Shown: positions 1 to 9,290, numbered from the stretch's first letter. The stretch is DNA of 64,000 nucleotides from Flavobacteriales bacterium (GCA_002692065.1 NZJX01000019.1:90240-154239); one strand, 5' to 3'. Made by a program: numbers and translations. The notes: a model not told the origin generated them from the sequence alone.

Positions 1-230
1 GCTAATATTGGTATATTAAAATTAAATAATTTACTATCGATAATTGGACAATTTGGATCATCTACAGAGGCTGGAGAACCAGATAAAATTATACCTTTGT
101 AATTAGATATAATATCAGGAATTTTATCAAAAGGAGTAATTTCTGAAAAAATATTTAACTCTCTTACTCTTCTTGCAATAAGTTGAGTATATTGAGAACC
201 AAAATCTACAATTAATATTTTTTCTTTCAT
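1..230 (-). CDS. guaA: GMP synthase (glutamine-hydrolysing), N-terminal fragment
   Basis: Partial gene: the start lies in the window and the rest runs off its left edge. The ATG reads from base 230 leftwards. The N-terminus contains [20 protein letters not shown], the hallmark opening of the class I glutamine amidotransferase domain of GuaA, followed by a [13 protein letters not shown] segment, the usual G-x-I-L-S-G loop. The family converts XMP to GMP with glutamine or ammonia and ATP in the cytoplasm. The catalytic Cys and the ATP pyrophosphatase domain are outside the window, so integrity cannot be judged. It is divergent from the permease at 317, leaving 86 AT-rich bases for both promoters. 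Confidence 0.93.
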   Translation of the reverse strand, partial: MKEKILIVDFGSQYTQLIARRVRELNIFSEITPFDKIPDIISNYKGIILSGSPASVDDPNCPIIDSKLFNFNIPIL

Positions 231-316
231 AAATAAGTATTAATTTAATATAAAAATAATTTTTTTTTTAACTAAATATGAAATTGTTAATTATTAATTA
301 AAACTTTTCAAAGTTA

Positions 317-1540
317 ATGTCTATAATAGAAAATTTTTTGATGGCATTTAAATCAATTAAAGAAAATATAATTAGAACAATTATTACAATTTTAATTATA
401 ACTATTGGGATTTCCTCATTAGTTGGAATATTGACCGCTATAGATTCAATTAATTATTCTTTAAATGATAATTTTTCATCTCTTGGAGCTAATACATTTT
501 CTATAAGAAATAATGGAAGTAAAGTTAAATCCAGAAAAAATAGAATTAAAAAAAACCCTATAATTTCATACAAACAAGGAGTTTTATTTAAAAATAAATT
601 TGATTTAGGTAAAGTTTCACTCTCATCCAAAGCAACTGGAGCAGGAACAATTAAATACAATAATCTGAAAACTAATCCAAATATTGAAATAATTGGAATT
701 GATGAAAATTATTTTTTGGTAAATGATTATGAAATATATTTAGGAAGAAACATCAATATTCATGATTTAAATTTAAATTCAAATGTAACAGTGATTGGAA
801 TTGAGGTAGCAAAACAATTATTTGATTCATACGAATCAGCAATAGGTAAATTTGTTTCAATAAATAACAAAAAGTTATATATCATTGGATTAATTAAAGA
901 AAAAGGGAAAAGTACCAGAACAAGTCCAGACAGATCATGTTTTATTCCTTTAACTTACTTAAGGAACAATGTACCATCAAATCTATCTATCAAAATAAAT
1001 ATAATTGCAGAAAGTAGTAATTTTCTAAAAAAAACAATCGATAAATCAATCGGTATAATGAGAAGCATAAGAAAACTCAAGCCAAAGGATAACAATAATT
1101 TTTCTATTATAAAGAGTGATAATTTATTAAATATACTAAATGAGAACCTTAAGTATGTTAAAACAGCTTCAACTATCATAGGAATTATTACTCTAATTGG
1201 AGCTGCAATAGCATTAATGAACATTATGTTGGTTAGTGTAACTGAAAGAACAAAAGAAATTGGAACAAGAAAAGCTCTTGGAGCTACATCAAAAGATATA
1301 CTAAACCAGTTTTTAATTGAAGCAATATTGATATGTCAAATTGGAGGTATTTTTGGAATAATAATTGGAATATTAATAGGAAATATTACATCAATTTTGC
1401 TGGAATCAACGTTCATAATTCCTTGGGTCTGGATTATTTTTGGTTTAATAATTTGTTATGTTGTGGGACTCATTTCTGGAATATATCCAGCAATTAAAGC
1501 ATCTAAATTAAATCCTATTGATGCTCTAAGGTATGACTGA
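317..1540 (+). CDS. ABC transporter permease, MacB/FtsX family
   Basis: A 407-residue membrane protein with the MacB layout. There is one N-terminal membrane helix (about residues 18-42) and a large periplasmic domain (about 45-270). Three more helices follow (about 280-305, 325-355 and 370-395). Between helices 2 and 3 is the cytoplasmic coupling segment TERTKEIGTRKALGAT, and the C-terminus PAIKASKLNPIDALRYD is typical of FtsX-type permeases. The family works with a MacB/LolD-like ATPase to move lipoproteins, peptides or lipids, or to drive mechanotransmission. No ATPase gene is adjacent, so the partner and substrate are unknown. It converges on mazG with a four-base gap. Confidence 0.88.
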   Translation: MSIIENFLMAFKSIKENIIRTIITILIITIGISSLVGILTAIDSINYSLNDNFSSLGANTFSIRNNGSKVKSRKNRIKKNPIISYKQGVLFKNKFDLGKVSLSSKATGAGTIKYNNLKTNPNIEIIGIDENYFLVNDYEIYLGRNINIHDLNLNSNVTVIGIEVAKQLFDSYESAIGKFVSINNKKLYIIGLIKEKGKSTRTSPDRSCFIPLTYLRNNVPSNLSIKINIIAESSNFLKKTIDKSIGIMRSIRKLKPKDNNNFSIIKSDNLLNILNENLKYVKTASTIIGIITLIGAAIALMNIMLVSVTERTKEIGTRKALGATSKDILNQFLIEAILICQIGGIFGIIIGILIGNITSILLESTFIIPWVWIIFGLIICYVVGLISGIYPAIKASKLNPIDALRYD

Positions 1541-1544
1541 AAAT

Positions 1545-2240
1545 TTAGCTATTTGTAATTTTTTTATTTTTATATTTATTCTTAATTTCTAGATTAAATT
1601 TATCTAGGGAATCTATCGGATTAATGTCTGATTTTTTTGAGTTAGTAATGATGTAAAATAAAATTTCACCTATATCAGTTTCATTTAATTTATTAAATTT
1701 TAATTTAGATATTTTAGTAATAATATCTTTATTATTATAAATAGAAGAATCTTTATTACCTAAATCAACACCTACTCCTTTAATTTTTTCATAAATTCTG
1801 ATAGATTTTAAAATTGTTGGGATATGATCAGGGATTCCACTTAAAACAGAAATATCTTTTTTTTCTTTAAGTTTTATTTTTTCCCAATTTTGAATAACTT
1901 CAGTTTCATTTTTTACTTTTAAACTTCCATAAATATGAGGATGTCTTCTTATCAGTTTGTCGCACAATGAATTCATTATATCAGTAATATTGAACATATC
2001 CTTTTCAGAAAATATTTTTGCATAAAAAAGTATATGTAAAAGTAAATCTCCCAATTCCTCCTTTATATCGTCAAAATTATCTGATATAATTGCTTGAGAT
2101 AATTCATAAGTCTCCTCGATTGTTAAATATCTTAAACTTTGATAAGTTTGTTTTTTATCCCATGGGCATTTTTCTCTAAGTTCACCAATGATATTGAGTA
2201 ATCTTTGTAAGGATTTTTTTTCATTTATTCTTGATTGCAT
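1545..2240 (-). CDS. mazG: MazG nucleoside triphosphate pyrophosphohydrolase
   Basis: This hydrolyses (d)NTPs to monophosphates plus pyrophosphate in the cytoplasm, a house-cleaning role. The N-terminal MazG domain is clear: KCPWDKKQTYQSL leads into the metal site, with E42, E43 and E46 in IEETYEL and E62 and D65 in EELGDLL. The protein has 231 residues, shorter than the roughly 260 of E. coli MazG. In the second domain the usual EExGDLLF block is reduced to NETDIGEILF and the tail is short, so that half looks degenerate. It is the last gene of the ruvX-def-TPR-S8 run, starting one base after the protease gene ends. The family call is firm; the state of domain 2 is my reading. Confidence 0.93.
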   Translation of the reverse strand: MQSRINEKKSLQRLLNIIGELREKCPWDKKQTYQSLRYLTIEETYELSQAIISDNFDDIKEELGDLLLHILFYAKIFSEKDMFNITDIMNSLCDKLIRRHPHIYGSLKVKNETEVIQNWEKIKLKEKKDISVLSGIPDHIPTILKSIRIYEKIKGVGVDLGNKDSSIYNNKDIITKISKLKFNKLNETDIGEILFYIITNSKKSDINPIDSLDKFNLEIKNKYKNKKITNS

Positions 2241-2241
2241 A

Positions 2242-3693
2242 TTAATTCTTATTAATTATTTTAGAACTATTTATTTCTGAATTTTTTAATTCAATAATAT
2301 AATTTCCGCTTTTAAGAGACGATATATCTATTGAATTTAAAATATTGGAATTGAGGTAATTACTGTAATATTTTTTTCCTAAAAAATCATATATATTTAT
2401 ATTTAAATTATTATTTAAATTTGAATTAAAAGTTATAAAAAATAAACCATTACTTGGATTAGGGTAAATTTCAAAATTAGTAGTTTCTAATTTATCATAA
2501 TTAAAAGCTTCAAATATATTTAATCGACCACTACCAAGAAGGTTTGTAAATTCAATATTTTGTTTATTAATTCGATCAGTTGAATTAATGATTCTATTTT
2601 TAATTTCAGTTACATTTTCATTTTTAAAAAAGGATCTTAAGAGAATTGCTGCACTTGAGACGATAGCAGATGACAAAGAAGTTCCTGAAAAATATGTATA
2701 ATTATTATCAATTGTTGGGCAAAATATTGAAGACCCAGGGGCAGAAATTTTAAAGCTATTACCAAAATTTGAAATATTGATTTTTTCATCATTTTCATCA
2801 ACTGCACATACTCCAATTACATTATCTAAACTTGCGGGATATATCAAAACCTCTGAAGACTCATTTCCGGCTGAAGCAACTACTAATACATCTAAAGAGT
2901 CAGTAATAAAGTTAATTATATCTTCTTCAATTTTACTGTATACTGAACTTCCAAACGAACAATTAATTACTGAGGCTCCTTTGTAAGCAGCGTATAAAAT
3001 ACCAGAATTAGAATCAATTATATTCCCAGATTTATTTGTAATTTTAACCGGAAGATATTTGCAATTAAATGCTGGCGAAGATATACCTATTTTATTATTT
3101 GTTTTGGATGAAATAATACCACATACAGAAGATCCGTGTGCTAGTGGTCCTAATCCATCTACATAAGGATCATTATCATTTGAGCCAAAATCCCAACCAT
3201 AAAAGTTATCTATATAACCGTCATCATCATCATCAATTCCATTAATTGGATCTTTGTAATTGTATTTTAAATTATCAATTAAATCCTCATGTAAATAATC
3301 TACTCCAGAATCAATCACAGCGACAAAAAAAGTTGAATCTCCTCTAAAAATGTCCCAAGCATTAAATACTTTAATCTTATTCAAATACCATTGATTCTGA
3401 ACAAATACATCAGATGGATAAAAATGGAACTCTTGACCTCTATCTTCATCTTCACAATATAAAATATCTCCTGATTTAATTAAATCGTCATAATGTTTAA
3501 AATTATAAAAATTGATTTTTATATAAGAATTTAAAAATGGATAATTATTAAATAAATTTTTAAATAATGGATAATATGAAAGATTTTCTTCAAAATTTTT
3601 TTTTTCAAAAAAACTATCAGAAACTTTACAATTAAAAATACTTTGAGAATGTAAGGATGAATAACTTATGATAAAAAATATAATGAACCTCAT
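2242..3693 (-). CDS. Secreted subtilisin-like (S8) serine protease with T9SS type A sorting domain
   Basis: A 483-residue exported protease. A signal peptide (MRFIIFFIISYSSLHSQS) is followed by a pro-region. The S8 catalytic domain has Asp128 (VIDSGVDY), His186 (AHGSSVCGI), oxyanion Asn277 (ASAGNE) and Ser339 (SGTSLSSA), so the triad is complete. An acidic DDDDDGYIDN loop at about 154-163 probably binds calcium. The C-terminal 80 residues start with FEIYPNPSNGLF and end with GNYIIELKNS plus a short basic tail, the type A T9SS sorting domain, which predicts export across the outer membrane. It overlaps the TPR lipoprotein gene by four bases, so it is co-transcribed with housekeeping genes, an unusual place for a secreted protease. 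Confidence 0.92.
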   Translation of the reverse strand: MRFIIFFIISYSSLHSQSIFNCKVSDSFFEKKNFEENLSYYPLFKNLFNNYPFLNSYIKINFYNFKHYDDLIKSGDILYCEDEDRGQEFHFYPSDVFVQNQWYLNKIKVFNAWDIFRGDSTFFVAVIDSGVDYLHEDLIDNLKYNYKDPINGIDDDDDGYIDNFYGWDFGSNDNDPYVDGLGPLAHGSSVCGIISSKTNNKIGISSPAFNCKYLPVKITNKSGNIIDSNSGILYAAYKGASVINCSFGSSVYSKIEEDIINFITDSLDVLVVASAGNESSEVLIYPASLDNVIGVCAVDENDEKINISNFGNSFKISAPGSSIFCPTIDNNYTYFSGTSLSSAIVSSAAILLRSFFKNENVTEIKNRIINSTDRINKQNIEFTNLLGSGRLNIFEAFNYDKLETTNFEIYPNPSNGLFFITFNSNLNNNLNINIYDFLGKKYYSNYLNSNILNSIDISSLKSGNYIIELKNSEINSSKIINKN

Positions 3694-4175
3694 TTTAAAT
3701 TCTTAATTATTTCTGTATTATATTTACCAGTAATTTTAATCAGTTTTTTGATATCAACTACATAAGGATGATTTGGATATTTACTCAAAAATAAATTATA
3801 CAATTCTATAGAAAAATTTGTTTTTCCAATTTTATCATAACAAGATGCTTGGCTGATAATTGATATTGGCGCAAATTTAGAATCTGGATATAAATTATAA
3901 ATCTTTTTATAATAAAATACTGCTTTATCTATTTTATTAGTTGAATTTAATAATTCAGCATACTTAAATAATATATCAGGATGAAAATCAGAATTTTCAT
4001 AATTATCTAAAAAAAAACTATAATTCTTTGAAATTTCATTGATTAGAAATTTTTGATCGTTTATATCACTAGTCTTAATAATTCTTTTTTCTAATGAAAG
4101 TATTTCATCTAAGATTTTTTTTTCATGATTTGGACTACAATTCAATAATAAAATTGCCAAAAATAAAAAAATCAT
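3690..4175 (-). CDS. TPR-containing lipoprotein
   Basis: A 161-residue protein with a lipoprotein signal: MIFLFLAILLLNC, lipobox cysteine at residue 13. The rest is helical with TPR-like units (YAELLNSTNKIDKAVFYYKK, then ASCYDKIGKTNFSIELYNLF and YPNHPYV), resembling the tol-pal/BamD-like 'YfiO/YbgF' repeats. Small TPR proteins commonly sit beside def in Bacteroidota. Its exact role is unknown; a scaffold at the inner face of the outer membrane is an inference. The start overlaps the def stop by four bases and its stop overlaps the protease start, so the run is one operon. Confidence 0.8.
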   Translation of the reverse strand: MIFLFLAILLLNCSPNHEKKILDEILSLEKRIIKTSDINDQKFLINEISKNYSFFLDNYENSDFHPDILFKYAELLNSTNKIDKAVFYYKKIYNLYPDSKFAPISIISQASCYDKIGKTNFSIELYNLFLSKYPNHPYVVDIKKLIKITGKYNTEIIKNLK

Positions 4176-4741
4176 ATTTTTTTTAATTTTTTGAAAAACT
4201 TCATTTTATATGTTGTTGATATCTTTCCATTAAAAATATCTCTGAGTTTTCTTTTAATTAATGTTTTCTGAATTTGTTTTAATCTGTCAATAAATAGAGT
4301 TCCCTCAAGATGATCATATTCGTGCTGAATAACTCTTGACACAATACCATCGTATATTTCATTCTTTTTTACAAAATTTTCATCATCATACTCAATCTTA
4401 ATAATATTTTTTCTCAAAACATTTTCTCTTATATTTGGAATACTCAAACATCCTTCCTCAAATAGTTCATTTTCTCCTTGTTCAAAAATTATTTTAGGGT
4501 TAATAAATATTTTTTTAAAATTGGCGGCTTTAGAATCTAATTCTTCAAAAGATGAGCAATCTACTATGAATAATCTAATTGATAATCCAATTTGAGGTGC
4601 AGCTAATCCAACACCATTTGCTGCATACATTGTGTCAAACATATCAGAAATTAATAGATTTAAATCTTTATAGTTCTTATCTACTGGTAATGTTTTTTCT
4701 TTCAAAATTGGGTTTCCATATGAATAAATTGGTAATATCAT
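4172..4741 (-). CDS. def: Peptide deformylase
   Basis: Removes the N-formyl group from nascent proteins at the ribosome. All three family motifs are intact: GVGLAAPQ (residues 43-50), EGCLS with the metal ligand Cys98, and QHEYDH with His140, catalytic Glu141 and His144. At 189 residues it has normal length for the bacterial enzyme. It lies four bases downstream of ruvX and overlaps the following TPR lipoprotein gene, consistent with the conserved Bacteroidota ruvX-def cluster. Confidence 0.97.
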   Translation of the reverse strand: MILPIYSYGNPILKEKTLPVDKNYKDLNLLISDMFDTMYAANGVGLAAPQIGLSIRLFIVDCSSFEELDSKAANFKKIFINPKIIFEQGENELFEEGCLSIPNIRENVLRKNIIKIEYDDENFVKKNEIYDGIVSRVIQHEYDHLEGTLFIDRLKQIQKTLIKRKLRDIFNGKISTTYKMKFFKKLKKI

Positions 4742-4745
4742 AAAT

Positions 4746-5156
4746 TTAATTTTTATACATATAAGATTGTAAAATTATTACTGCACTTACCTCATCAACT
4801 AATTCTTTCTGTCTTAATTGTTTTCTTTTAAGTTTTAATGTTATCAATGAGTTATAAGCAATTTTTGAAGTAAATCTTTCATCCTCATAATAAACAGGAA
4901 TATCAATAAAAGATTTCCTAATTTTTTTTGCAAATAATTTAACATGGTTTGTGATATCAGTATTATTATTTTTTAAATCTTTTGGTAATCCAATTATAAT
5001 TGCATCAATATCATTATTTTGAATAAATGTCTTTAAAAATTCATAAGACTCATGGGTTTTTTTATTACACAATCTTGAAGCAATTATTTTTTCTTCATCA
5101 GAGATTGCAAAACCTACTCTTTTTAATCCATAATCAATTCCAATTAATTTTCCCAT
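4746..5156 (-). CDS. ruvX: Putative Holliday junction resolvase RuvX/YqgF
   Basis: A 136-residue RNase H-fold protein, the usual size for the family. It opens GKLIGIDYGLKRVGFAISD, with the metal-binding Asp8 in G-x-D-x-G. It carries IIGLPKDLKNN, the VYYEDERFTS segment with the conserved acidic pair, and DEVSAVIILQSYM at the end, which supplies the last catalytic Asp. Known roles of the family are 16S/23S rRNA 5' end processing and proposed resolvase activity. It is the first gene of the minus-strand run through mazG, and its promoter should lie in 5157-5237. Confidence 0.94.
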   Translation of the reverse strand: MGKLIGIDYGLKRVGFAISDEEKIIASRLCNKKTHESYEFLKTFIQNNDIDAIIIGLPKDLKNNNTDITNHVKLFAKKIRKSFIDIPVYYEDERFTSKIAYNSLITLKLKRKQLRQKELVDEVSAVIILQSYMYKN

Positions 5157-5273
5157 TTTTCTAAATTTAAAAATAAAAAAATTAATTTAATTATAATATT
5201 GTTAAAAAGTTTTTAAAAAAGGATATTCAATAGATAATTGAAAAAAAAAAAAAATTGTTCATTTGTATATGAT

Positions 5274-6125
5274 ATGAATATATACAAGAATTTAAATAAA
5301 ATTGTTCTTCAAGTAAGAAGAGATATCCTGAGGATGGTTCATGCGAATAATTCTGGGCATCCTGGAGGATCACTTGGATGTACAGAATTTTTTGTAGCTC
5401 TTTTTTTTAAAATCATGAATCATAATCCTGAATTTAATTTAAATGGGGAGAATGAAGATTTATTTTTTCTTTCAAATGGTCATATTTCTCCAGTATATTA
5501 TAGTGTTTTAGCAAGAAGTGGATATTTTGATGTTTCAGAATTATCTTCTTTTAGAAAAATTAATTCTAGGTTACAAGGTCATCCTGCAACTCATGAAAAT
5601 CTTCCAGGTATTAGAATCGCATCTGGATCGCTAGGTCAAGGAATGTCAGTGGCTATAGGAGCAGCTCAAACAAAAAAATTGAATAATGATAATTCAATTG
5701 TCTATTCTCTTCATGGAGATGGTGAGCTACAAGAAGGACAAATATGGGAAGCAGCAATGTATGCAAGTGCCAAAAAAATAGATAATTTAATATGTACAAT
5801 TGATGTAAATGGACAGCAAATTGATGGGAGTACTAAAGATGTTTTATTCATGGGTAACTTAAAAGATAAATTTCTTTCATTTGGATTTATTGTTTTAGTA
5901 GAAAAAAATGGAAATGATATTGAGGCTGTATGTAAAGTATTAAAAAAAGCCAAAGAAAAAACTAAACAAAATAAACCAGTATGCATTTTACTTCATACAG
6001 AAATGGGGAATGGTGTTGATTTTATGATAGGAACTCATAAATGGCATGGTATAGCTCCTAATGATGAAGAATTAAAAAACGCCTTAAAACAAAACAAAGA
6101 AACTTTAGGTGACTATCAAATATGA
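5274..6125 (+). CDS. Transketolase, N-terminal subunit
   Basis: The thiamine-diphosphate-binding half of a split transketolase. NNSGHPGGSLG near the start and GDGELQEGQIWEAAMYA followed by the TID-N segment form the ThDP/metal motif. The frame is open from a TTG at 5238, but that adds 12 residues that cross a 14-A run. The ATG at 5274 gives the family-typical start MNIYKNLNKIVLQVRRD, so I use it. The product is 283 residues. Its stop overlaps the start of the C-terminal subunit (ATGA), so the two are translationally coupled. Together they run the non-oxidative pentose phosphate pathway. Confidence 0.93.
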   Translation: MNIYKNLNKIVLQVRRDILRMVHANNSGHPGGSLGCTEFFVALFFKIMNHNPEFNLNGENEDLFFLSNGHISPVYYSVLARSGYFDVSELSSFRKINSRLQGHPATHENLPGIRIASGSLGQGMSVAIGAAQTKKLNNDNSIVYSLHGDGELQEGQIWEAAMYASAKKIDNLICTIDVNGQQIDGSTKDVLFMGNLKDKFLSFGFIVLVEKNGNDIEAVCKVLKKAKEKTKQNKPVCILLHTEMGNGVDFMIGTHKWHGIAPNDEELKNALKQNKETLGDYQI

Positions 6126-7090
6126 TTGATTTAAATACAAAAATTGAAAAAAAGGATACAAGATCAGGATTTGGTGACGGACTAGTTCAAATTGGCAAGG
6201 TAAATAAAAATATTGTAGCCTTGTGCGCTGACCTAACTGGGTCACTTAAAATGACCAAATTTAAAGAATTATTTCCAAATAGATTTTTTCAAATTGGTAT
6301 TGCTGAAGCAAATATGATTGGAATTGCAGCAGGAATGACAATTGGAAATAAAATTCCTTTTACTGGAACTTTTGCCAATTTTTCTACTTCTAGAGTATAT
6401 GATCAGATAAGACAATCTGTTTCATATTCAAATAAAAATGTTAAAATTTGTGCCTCCCATGCAGGTATTACTCTTGGTGAAGATGGTGCTACTCATCAAG
6501 TACTTGAAGATATTGGTATGATGAAAATGTTACCTGGGATGACTGTTATTAATCCTTGTGATTACAATCAAACTAAATTAGCAACAATTGAAATTAGTAA
6601 ATTTTTTGGTCCAGTTTATTTAAGATTTGGAAGACCTAAAGTTCCTGTTTTTACAGATTTAAAAGTAAAATTTGAAATTGGCAAGGGAATTATTTTAAAA
6701 AAAGGTGAGGATGTAACAATAGTTGCCACTGGTCACTTAGTCTGGGAGTCTTTAATTGCAAGTGAAAAACTAAAAAATATTAATATTAATGCAGAAGTGA
6801 TTAATATTCATACAATTAAGCCATTAGATAATAAAATAATTCTTGATTCTGTAAAAAAAACAAAATGTATTGTTTCAGCAGAAGAACATCAAATAAATGG
6901 TGGTTTAGGAGATAGTATATCTCAGTTATTAGTTAAAAATTTCCCTATTCCTCAGGAATATGTTGGAGTAAAAGATAAGTTTGGAGAGTCTGGAAAACCT
7001 GAAGAATTGATGCTAAAATATGGTTTAAATTCTGAAAATATTATTCAAAAAGTTGTCAATGTAATTAGAAGAAAAAAAATTTACTTATAA
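6122..7090 (+). CDS. Transketolase, C-terminal subunit
   Basis: A 322-residue pyrimidine-binding plus C-terminal transketolase half. FFQIGIAEANMIGIAAGM carries the conserved activating Glu, CASHAGITLGEDGATHQ is the pyrimidine-domain signature, and the C-terminal domain starts around EDVTIVATGHLV. It forms the active enzyme with the preceding subunit, overlapping it by four bases. 1-deoxy-xylulose-5-phosphate synthase is a relative but is a single chain of over 600 residues. It converges on the yggS-type gene with a three-base gap. Confidence 0.93.
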   Translation: MIDLNTKIEKKDTRSGFGDGLVQIGKVNKNIVALCADLTGSLKMTKFKELFPNRFFQIGIAEANMIGIAAGMTIGNKIPFTGTFANFSTSRVYDQIRQSVSYSNKNVKICASHAGITLGEDGATHQVLEDIGMMKMLPGMTVINPCDYNQTKLATIEISKFFGPVYLRFGRPKVPVFTDLKVKFEIGKGIILKKGEDVTIVATGHLVWESLIASEKLKNININAEVINIHTIKPLDNKIILDSVKKTKCIVSAEEHQINGGLGDSISQLLVKNFPIPQEYVGVKDKFGESGKPEELMLKYGLNSENIIQKVVNVIRRKKIYL

Positions 7091-7093
7091 TCT

Positions 7094-7729
7094 TTAACTA
7101 AAAATCATACTTCCTAATCTTATCATATTACTTCCGTTTTTAATTGCTATTTTATAATCCTTACTCATTCCCATAGATAATAACTGGATATTTTTATTTT
7201 CTTTTTTAATTGACTTAAAAAATTTATTGAGATTAGAAAATTCATTATTGATTAGTGTTTCATCATCTGAATTAGAAGCAATTGCCATAAAACCTAATAT
7301 TGTGATATTATTAAGATTTTTTGATATTTCTAAAATTTTAATGCATTCTTTATAATCACAACCAGTTTTATTTAAATCTTTTGATATTTTAATTTGAATT
7401 AATACACTAATAATTTTAGAATTTATTATTGCTCTCTTATTAATCTCAATTAATAATTTGGACGAATCTACAGAATGAATCAATTTAACAAATGGAATTA
7501 TATATTTTACCTTATTTGTTTGTAATTTTCCAATCATATGCCATGAGATATCCTTGGGTAATTTCTCATATTTACGAACTAATTCCTGTACTTTATTCTC
7601 TCCAAAATTTCTATGTCCTAATTTATATAAATTTAATATTTTAGAAATAGATTGATTTTTAGATACTACTATAATTTTGATATTAGTAGGTATATTTTTT
7701 TTTAAAAAGCTGATTTTTTTTTTAATCAT
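7094..7729 (-). CDS. YggS/PROSC family pyridoxal-phosphate homeostasis protein
   Basis: A 211-residue single-domain alanine-racemase-fold protein. The PLP lysine is K24 in KIIVVSKNQS. Further family blocks are GHRNFGENKVQEL, SWHMIGKLQTNKVK and IHSVDSSKL. A cysteine replaces the usual GL-P-E neighbourhood in NKTGCDYKE. The C-terminus LSMGMSKDYKIAIKNGS...IRLGSMIF matches the phosphate-binding end. The family buffers PLP and affects amino-acid and keto-acid pools and has no proven catalytic activity. It overlaps the DUF1015 gene upstream by four bases. Confidence 0.94.
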   Translation of the reverse strand: MIKKKISFLKKNIPTNIKIIVVSKNQSISKILNLYKLGHRNFGENKVQELVRKYEKLPKDISWHMIGKLQTNKVKYIIPFVKLIHSVDSSKLLIEINKRAIINSKIISVLIQIKISKDLNKTGCDYKECIKILEISKNLNNITILGFMAIASNSDDETLINNEFSNLNKFFKSIKKENKNIQLLSMGMSKDYKIAIKNGSNMIRLGSMIFS

Positions 7730-8919
7730 TTCTCTAAATCATAAATTACAAGACCATTTATCAACTTTGGTTCAATCATAGTTGATTTAGGTGGTAAATA
7801 TATTTTATTTTTAATTATTTTTTTAAGTTTTTTAAAATTTAATGATTTTAAAACAAAACCAACTCGACTATTACTGCAATCAATGTTTTTTTTAAATAAT
7901 CTAATATTATCAGTATTTTTTTTGAAAGAAATATTATTTTCAATTTGGGTATCTGATAAAGTTAGAATTTTTTTAAAAATTATATTTTTGAGTATATGTG
8001 TATCAGAAGATACTAATTCAGGACAATTAATATTATTTTTTAAAAAAAGTGAATATGATTTTCTCTTAAAATACATATTAATAAAACCCAACTTTGGGGT
8101 CTTTAACTTTTTAATTTCATCAACAATAAAAAACTTTGATAAACTTTTTAGAAAGTAAGGTTTAGAGTTGTCGTTAAGATTATGGAGTATTCTGTTAAAC
8201 GAATTAATTTTAATTGAATTATGTGAAATTAAAAAAGACATAAAATATTTATGATTAATATTTTTAGTCAATAAAATGTTTTTATTTAATCTTTGGTATA
8301 GTAACTTTGAAGAATTAATTCTGTGATGTCCATCAGCAAGATAAAATTCGTCTACTTTAGAAAATATTTTAATAACATTATCGATAGTTTTTCTATCACA
8401 GATTTTCCAAAATTTGTTTTTATTTCCTGAAATTTCAAAATCGTAGATAGGTTCCAAATTTGTAATGTCTGAGATTAAATTATTTATTAGGTTATTTTTT
8501 TTGTAAACTAATAATACTGGTTCACTATTTATTTTAACTGATTCTAAATAATCTGCAAATATTTTTTCTTTTTTTTTAATAGTCTTTTCGTGGATCTTTA
8601 TTTTGTTATTTATAAAATCGACGACACTAGATAAAGCAATAATTCCAGTATAATTTACATTATTGATAATTCTACTTAAAACATATAAGGATGGGGTGTT
8701 ATCTTTTACTAAAAAATTATTGCTCAGAAGTAATTTAATATTGGTCTTTACACTTAAATTATTGAATTTAGGAACCAATAATTTATTTCCATGAATAATA
8801 TTGTAATAGGATTTTTTAAAGGAATTGTTTGAGTTAGAATTATTGTTAGTAGAATGTAAAAGAAATTCTTCTAAGTTTTTTTTTGAAGGTCTTATACCAG
8901 AAAAAGGTTTTATCTTCAT
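7726..8919 (-). CDS. DUF1015 family protein
   Basis: A 397-residue protein that opens MKIKPFSGIRPSKKNLEEF, the usual DUF1015 start, and has the conserved YLADGHHRINSSKLLYQ block at about residues 194-210. DUF1015 proteins are linked to serine kinase (SbnI/SerK-like) activity and often neighbour serA/serC in Bacteroidota. Neither serA nor serC is in this window. Whether this member phosphorylates serine is an inference from the family, since SerK-type residues were not individually checked. It is coupled to the YggS gene by an ATGA overlap. Confidence 0.85.
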   Translation of the reverse strand: MKIKPFSGIRPSKKNLEEFLLHSTNNNSNSNNSFKKSYYNIIHGNKLLVPKFNNLSVKTNIKLLLSNNFLVKDNTPSLYVLSRIINNVNYTGIIALSSVVDFINNKIKIHEKTIKKKEKIFADYLESVKINSEPVLLVYKKNNLINNLISDITNLEPIYDFEISGNKNKFWKICDRKTIDNVIKIFSKVDEFYLADGHHRINSSKLLYQRLNKNILLTKNINHKYFMSFLISHNSIKINSFNRILHNLNDNSKPYFLKSLSKFFIVDEIKKLKTPKLGFINMYFKRKSYSLFLKNNINCPELVSSDTHILKNIIFKKILTLSDTQIENNISFKKNTDNIRLFKKNIDCSNSRVGFVLKSLNFKKLKKIIKNKIYLPPKSTMIEPKLINGLVIYDLEK

Positions 8920-8939
8920 TAAATAAAGAAATATTTAAA

Positions 8940-9290
8940 TTAAGATCTTTTTTCTTTAATTCTAGATTTTTTACCGGTTAAATTTCTTAAGTAAAATATC
9001 CTAGCTCTTCTTACTTTACCTTTCTTATTCAATTCAATTTTTTCAATAATTGGTGAACATATTGGAAAGATTCTTTCAACACCAATATTATTAGCACCAA
9101 TTTTTCTTATTGTAAAAGTTTCTGTTAGCTTATCTCCTCTTCTTTGAATAACAACACCTTTAAAGAATTGGACTCTTTCTTTGTCTCCCTCTTTTATTTT
9201 ATAGTATACAGTTATTGTATCACCAGAACTAAATTCTGGTTTACTTAAATCTGTCTTAAAATGACTGCTTACATAGCTCATTAAACCCAT
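8940..9290 (-). CDS. rplS: 50S ribosomal protein L19
   Basis: A 116-residue ribosomal protein. The core [33 protein letters not shown] and the block [18 protein letters not shown]...RRARIFYLR are textbook L19. It lies 67 bases downstream of trmD on the same strand, preserving the widespread trmD-rplS pair. The protein sits at the 30S-50S interface. Confidence 0.98.
   Translation of the reverse strand: MGLMSYVSSHFKTDLSKPEFSSGDTITVYYKIKEGDKERVQFFKGVVIQRRGDKLTETFTIRKIGANNIGVERIFPICSPIIEKIELNKKGKVRRARIFYLRNLTGKKSRIKEKRS

Noticed and set aside
5238-5273. TTG start extending the transketolase N-terminal subunit by 12 residues
   Set aside because: Crosses a 14-A run and adds lysine-rich residues not expected; the ATG at 5274 gives the usual N-terminus.
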